Positions 4,589 to 5,812 of a stretch of 5,812 bases of DNA are shown one piece after another (position 1 is the stretch's first letter; each line of letters opens with the position of its first letter). The notes beneath the pieces are model-generated. The model worked only from the letters and a program-made list of their open reading frames with translations. It had not been told where the DNA came from and did no database searches. Made by a program: the position numbers and the translations under genes. Source of the DNA: an uncultured Eggerthella sp. (lineage in GTDB: Bacteria; Actinomycetota; Coriobacteriia; Coriobacteriales; Eggerthellaceae); assembly GCA_900548955.1 (NCBI GenBank), contig URMQ01000107.1:1-5812 (forward strand), written 5' to 3'.

Positions 4589-5812
4589 CTACTTAATAGT
4601 TGCATGAATCTCCTGCAGCGAACGAACCTCAGATCCTTCACTAGTCTTAGATTCCTTAACACCCATTGCGGTTACATAAGCAGCAGCCAAAGTGGTCATG
4701 TAAGGAACATGATTCTTGATAGCAGACTTACGAATATAGCTGTCATCTTCGTGACTTTCGGTGCTTGAAGCAGGTGTATTAACTACAATAGCAATCTCGC
4801 CGTTAGCAAGTGCATCCAAGATATCAGGACGGCCCTCGCCCAGCTTATTAATATGCTCTGCTGCTACACCAGCCTCATTCAAAAGCTCGCAGGTACCCTT
4901 GGTAGCAACCACGCTGAATCCAGCATCAACAAACTCTTGAGCAACCTTAGCAGCCTCACCCTTATCGCGGTCACTTACACTCATCAAAACCGTGCCCTCT
5001 GATGGAATTGCGGTTTGAGTTGCTTCCTGTGCCTTTAAGAATGCCTCGCCTACCGTGCTTGCAAGACCGAGAACCTCACCTGTAGAGCGCATTTCAGGAC
5101 CAAGAACAGGGTCAACTTCAGGGAACATATTGAACGGGAATACCGCTTCCTTAACTCCGTAGTGAGAGAACACACTTTCATGAAGATCCGCCACAGGAGA
5201 AGGACGACCAGTGAATTCACGAGTAATAACATCAGTTGCAACCTGAACCATCTGAATGTTGCAAACCTTAGAAACCAAAGGAACCGTACGAGAGGCACGA
5301 GGATTAGCCTCAAGAACATATACGGTGCCGTTTTCAATAGCGTACTGAATATTCATCAGGCCGCATACATGCATCGCTTCGGCAATCTTGCGCGTGTAGT
5401 CCTTGATGGTTTCAAGGTGCTGAGCATCAATGTTGACCGAAGGCAAAATACATGCAGAGTCACCAGAGTGAATACCAGCAAGCTCAATATGTTCCATAAC
5501 TGCAGAAACAAAGGCATGAGCGCCGTCGCAAATTGCGTCTGCCTCACACTCAAGCGCATGCTGCAAGAAACGGTCAATCAAAATTGGACGATCAGGGGTT
5601 ACGCCAATTGCCGCCGCCATATAGCTGCGCAAGGCATCGTCGTCATACACAACTTCCATGCCACGGCCGCCCAGAACATACGAAGGACGAACCATTACTG
5701 GATAGCCAATCTTATGAGCGGTATCCAAAGCCTCTTCAACCGTTACCGCCATACCAGCTTCTGGCATTGGAATACCCAGCTCATCCATAACCTCGCGGAA
5801 ACGATCACGGTC
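4589..5812 (-). CDS. carB: Carbamoyl-phosphate synthase large subunit, C-terminal part
   Basis: The last 407 residues of a protein normally ~1,070 long; the frame is open through the right edge, so the N-terminal half and the true start lie outside. CarB makes carbamoyl phosphate from ammonia (supplied by CarA), bicarbonate and two ATP, for pyrimidine and arginine synthesis in the cytoplasm. Counting from the window edge, the second ATP-grasp unit shows MVRPSYVLGGRGME (40-53), HSGDSACILPS (115-125), EANPRASRTVP (168-178) and KEAVFPFNMFPEVDP (221-235). The closing MGS-like allosteric domain starts near 273 (GTVLMSVSDRDK) and keeps ATKGTCELL (303-311) and VNTP (344-347), the regions that bind pyrimidine effectors in the E. 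coli enzyme, so feedback control by a nucleotide is likely. The stop is TAG. No sign of decay. It is the last gene of its transcript, closed by the terminator at 4474-4513. Confidence 0.97.
   Translation of the reverse strand, partial: DRDRFREVMDELGIPMPEAGMAVTVEEALDTAHKIGYPVMVRPSYVLGGRGMEVVYDDDALRSYMAAAIGVTPDRPILIDRFLQHALECEADAICDGAHAFVSAVMEHIELAGIHSGDSACILPSVNIDAQHLETIKDYTRKIAEAMHVCGLMNIQYAIENGTVYVLEANPRASRTVPLVSKVCNIQMVQVATDVITREFTGRPSPVADLHESVFSHYGVKEAVFPFNMFPEVDPVLGPEMRSTGEVLGLASTVGEAFLKAQEATQTAIPSEGTVLMSVSDRDKGEAAKVAQEFVDAGFSVVATKGTCELLNEAGVAAEHINKLGEGRPDILDALANGEIAIVVNTPASSTESHEDDSYIRKSAIKNHVPYMTTLAAAYVTAMGVKESKTSEGSEVRSLQEIHATIK

Noticed and set aside
5050..5790. Several frames of 70-95 codons overlapping carB
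   Set aside because: All are alternate-frame readings of the conserved carB coding sequence.

Overview
The window is about 45% G+C and codes densely on both strands. It looks like an ordinary chromosomal segment of an anaerobic, Gram-positive-type bacterium. The lipobox-bearing nuclease, the BaiA-like short-chain dehydrogenase, the butyrate-type 3-hydroxyacyl-CoA dehydrogenase and the DUF362 protein together suggest a lower-G+C member of the Coriobacteriia or a clostridial gut/oral anaerobe. I lean to Coriobacteriia, but this is an impression from protein style and not a proof. There is no tRNA, rRNA, CRISPR array, transposase or phage gene.

Layout from left to right. (1) The 3' end of a 3-hydroxyacyl-CoA dehydrogenase gene on + (1-235). 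(2) A gene-free stretch (236-641) filled by a degenerate ~36-bp tandem repeat that runs into a strong hairpin (507-538), probably a shared terminator. (3) A short-chain dehydrogenase/reductase on - (642-1397), convergent with the first gene. (4) A divergent intergenic region (1398-1616) with a 17-bp palindrome, an 18-bp direct repeat and an array of 32-bp repeats. (5) A lipoprotein nuclease of the EndA-like beta-beta-alpha-metal family on + (1617-2816), with an N/Q/S-rich linker and a C-terminal His/Cys domain. (6) A 25-bp tandem array that starts inside the nuclease stop region (2792-2891), then the leader of (7) a DUF362 protein on + (3100-4101) with its own terminator. (8) A gene-free stretch holding a 177-bp element bounded by 31-bp imperfect inverted repeats (4231-4407) and the terminator of (9) carB on - (4589 to beyond the right edge).

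The genes do not form one pathway. They are separate transcription units: 3-hydroxyacyl-CoA metabolism, an oxidoreductase, an extracytoplasmic nuclease, a putative Fe-S protein and pyrimidine/arginine precursor synthesis. I see no convincing new multi-gene system.

The unusual content lies between the genes. Six unrelated short tandem repeats (units of about 15, 18, 25, 32, 36 and 39 bp) sit at gene edges. One duplicates the signal-peptide codons of the nuclease. Another turns the last codons of the nuclease gene into a row of small hairpins, with one paired base change that preserves the stem. The 177-bp inverted-repeat element between two terminators is the best candidate for an undescribed MITE-like or structured-RNA element.
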